Positions 63,948-64,000 of a DNA stretch of 64,000 nucleotides are shown here, piece after piece. Both the position numbers and the translations under genes were made by a program. This DNA is from JBBILO01 sp037444855 (GTDB taxonomy: Bacteria; Patescibacteriota; Microgenomatia; UBA1406; GWC2-37-13), in contig JBBILO010000001.1 of NCBI GenBank assembly GCA_037444855.1, forward strand, positions 47,949 through 111,948. The letters are read 5' to 3'. Under the pieces are notes generated by a model. The model was not told where the DNA came from, did no database searches, and saw nothing but the letters and a program-made list of their open reading frames with translations. Position 1 is the stretch's first letter. Every line of letters begins with the position of its first letter.

Positions 63948-64000
63948 ATTTGCTGTCCTTATTTATGATACACCAAAATGGATTGAAATTTAGACAAATT

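Overview
The window is AT-rich bacterial DNA (roughly 30% GC by eye), read with the standard bacterial code (TGA is used as a stop). It most likely comes from a Candidate Phyla Radiation (Patescibacteria) genome, probably of the Microgenomates group. This is an inference from several traits: small two-helix pilin-like proteins of the kind abundant in these genomes, a VirB6/TrbL-like membrane protein, a short valyl-tRNA synthetase, an orphan 5S rRNA gene, an archaeal-type mevalonate gene set, an archaeal-type ATP-dependent DNA ligase, and many membrane glycosyltransferases.

Layout. 0-4.5 kb: a truncated membrane protein, a solitary 5S rRNA (minus strand), then a tightly overlapped operon with a PH-domain membrane protein, a phosphatase-like membrane sensor, an ECF sigma factor, a small possible anti-sigma protein and a Yip1-like protein. 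4.6-11.0 kb: the mevalonate cluster (HMG-CoA reductase, HMG-CoA synthase, thiolase, DUF35 protein, mevalonate kinase, decarboxylase, isopentenyl phosphate kinase), with no phosphomevalonate kinase. 11.0-11.7 kb: two pilin-like proteins (minus). 11.9-15.6 kb: UPP synthase, Fic protein, small membrane protein, ATP-dependent ligase. 15.8-21.5 kb: surface glycan genes and an EEP-family hydrolase. 21.7-25.3 kb: valS, rpmH, yidC and a jag-like gene; rnpA is missing from its usual place. 25.4-38.8 kb: a type IV secretion-like module: a Cys-rich pilin-like protein, a 1220-residue helical membrane-anchored protein, a VirB6-like protein, a C39-like peptidase, a ClpC-type unfoldase with a large repeat insertion in its second ATPase module, and another pilin. 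38.9-40.7 kb: lexA-dinB with a visible SOS operator. 40.7-43.2 kb (minus): a UMP kinase-methyltransferase fusion, recF and tRNA-Ser. 43.2-44.5 kb: a decayed ISL3-type element. 44.6-54.6 kb: rpoB-rpoC-rpsL-rpsG-fusA. 54.6-63.9 kb (minus): eight glycosyltransferase or membrane glycan genes, one split by a frameshift.

How the genes fit together. The mevalonate cluster should supply IPP for the undecaprenyl carrier made by UppS, which the many polyprenol-dependent (GT-C) transferases would use. With mevalonate kinase, a decarboxylase and IPK but no phosphomevalonate kinase, the alternative route through isopentenyl phosphate is the natural reading.

Regulation. Many operon-leading genes have a -10 hexamer ending 6-8 bases before the ATG, several with a matching -35 at 17 bp spacing. 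This points to leaderless mRNAs as a common mode here. The lexA promoter carries a 16-bp near-palindrome between -35 and -10. The 5S promoter interlocks with that of the divergent PH-domain gene.
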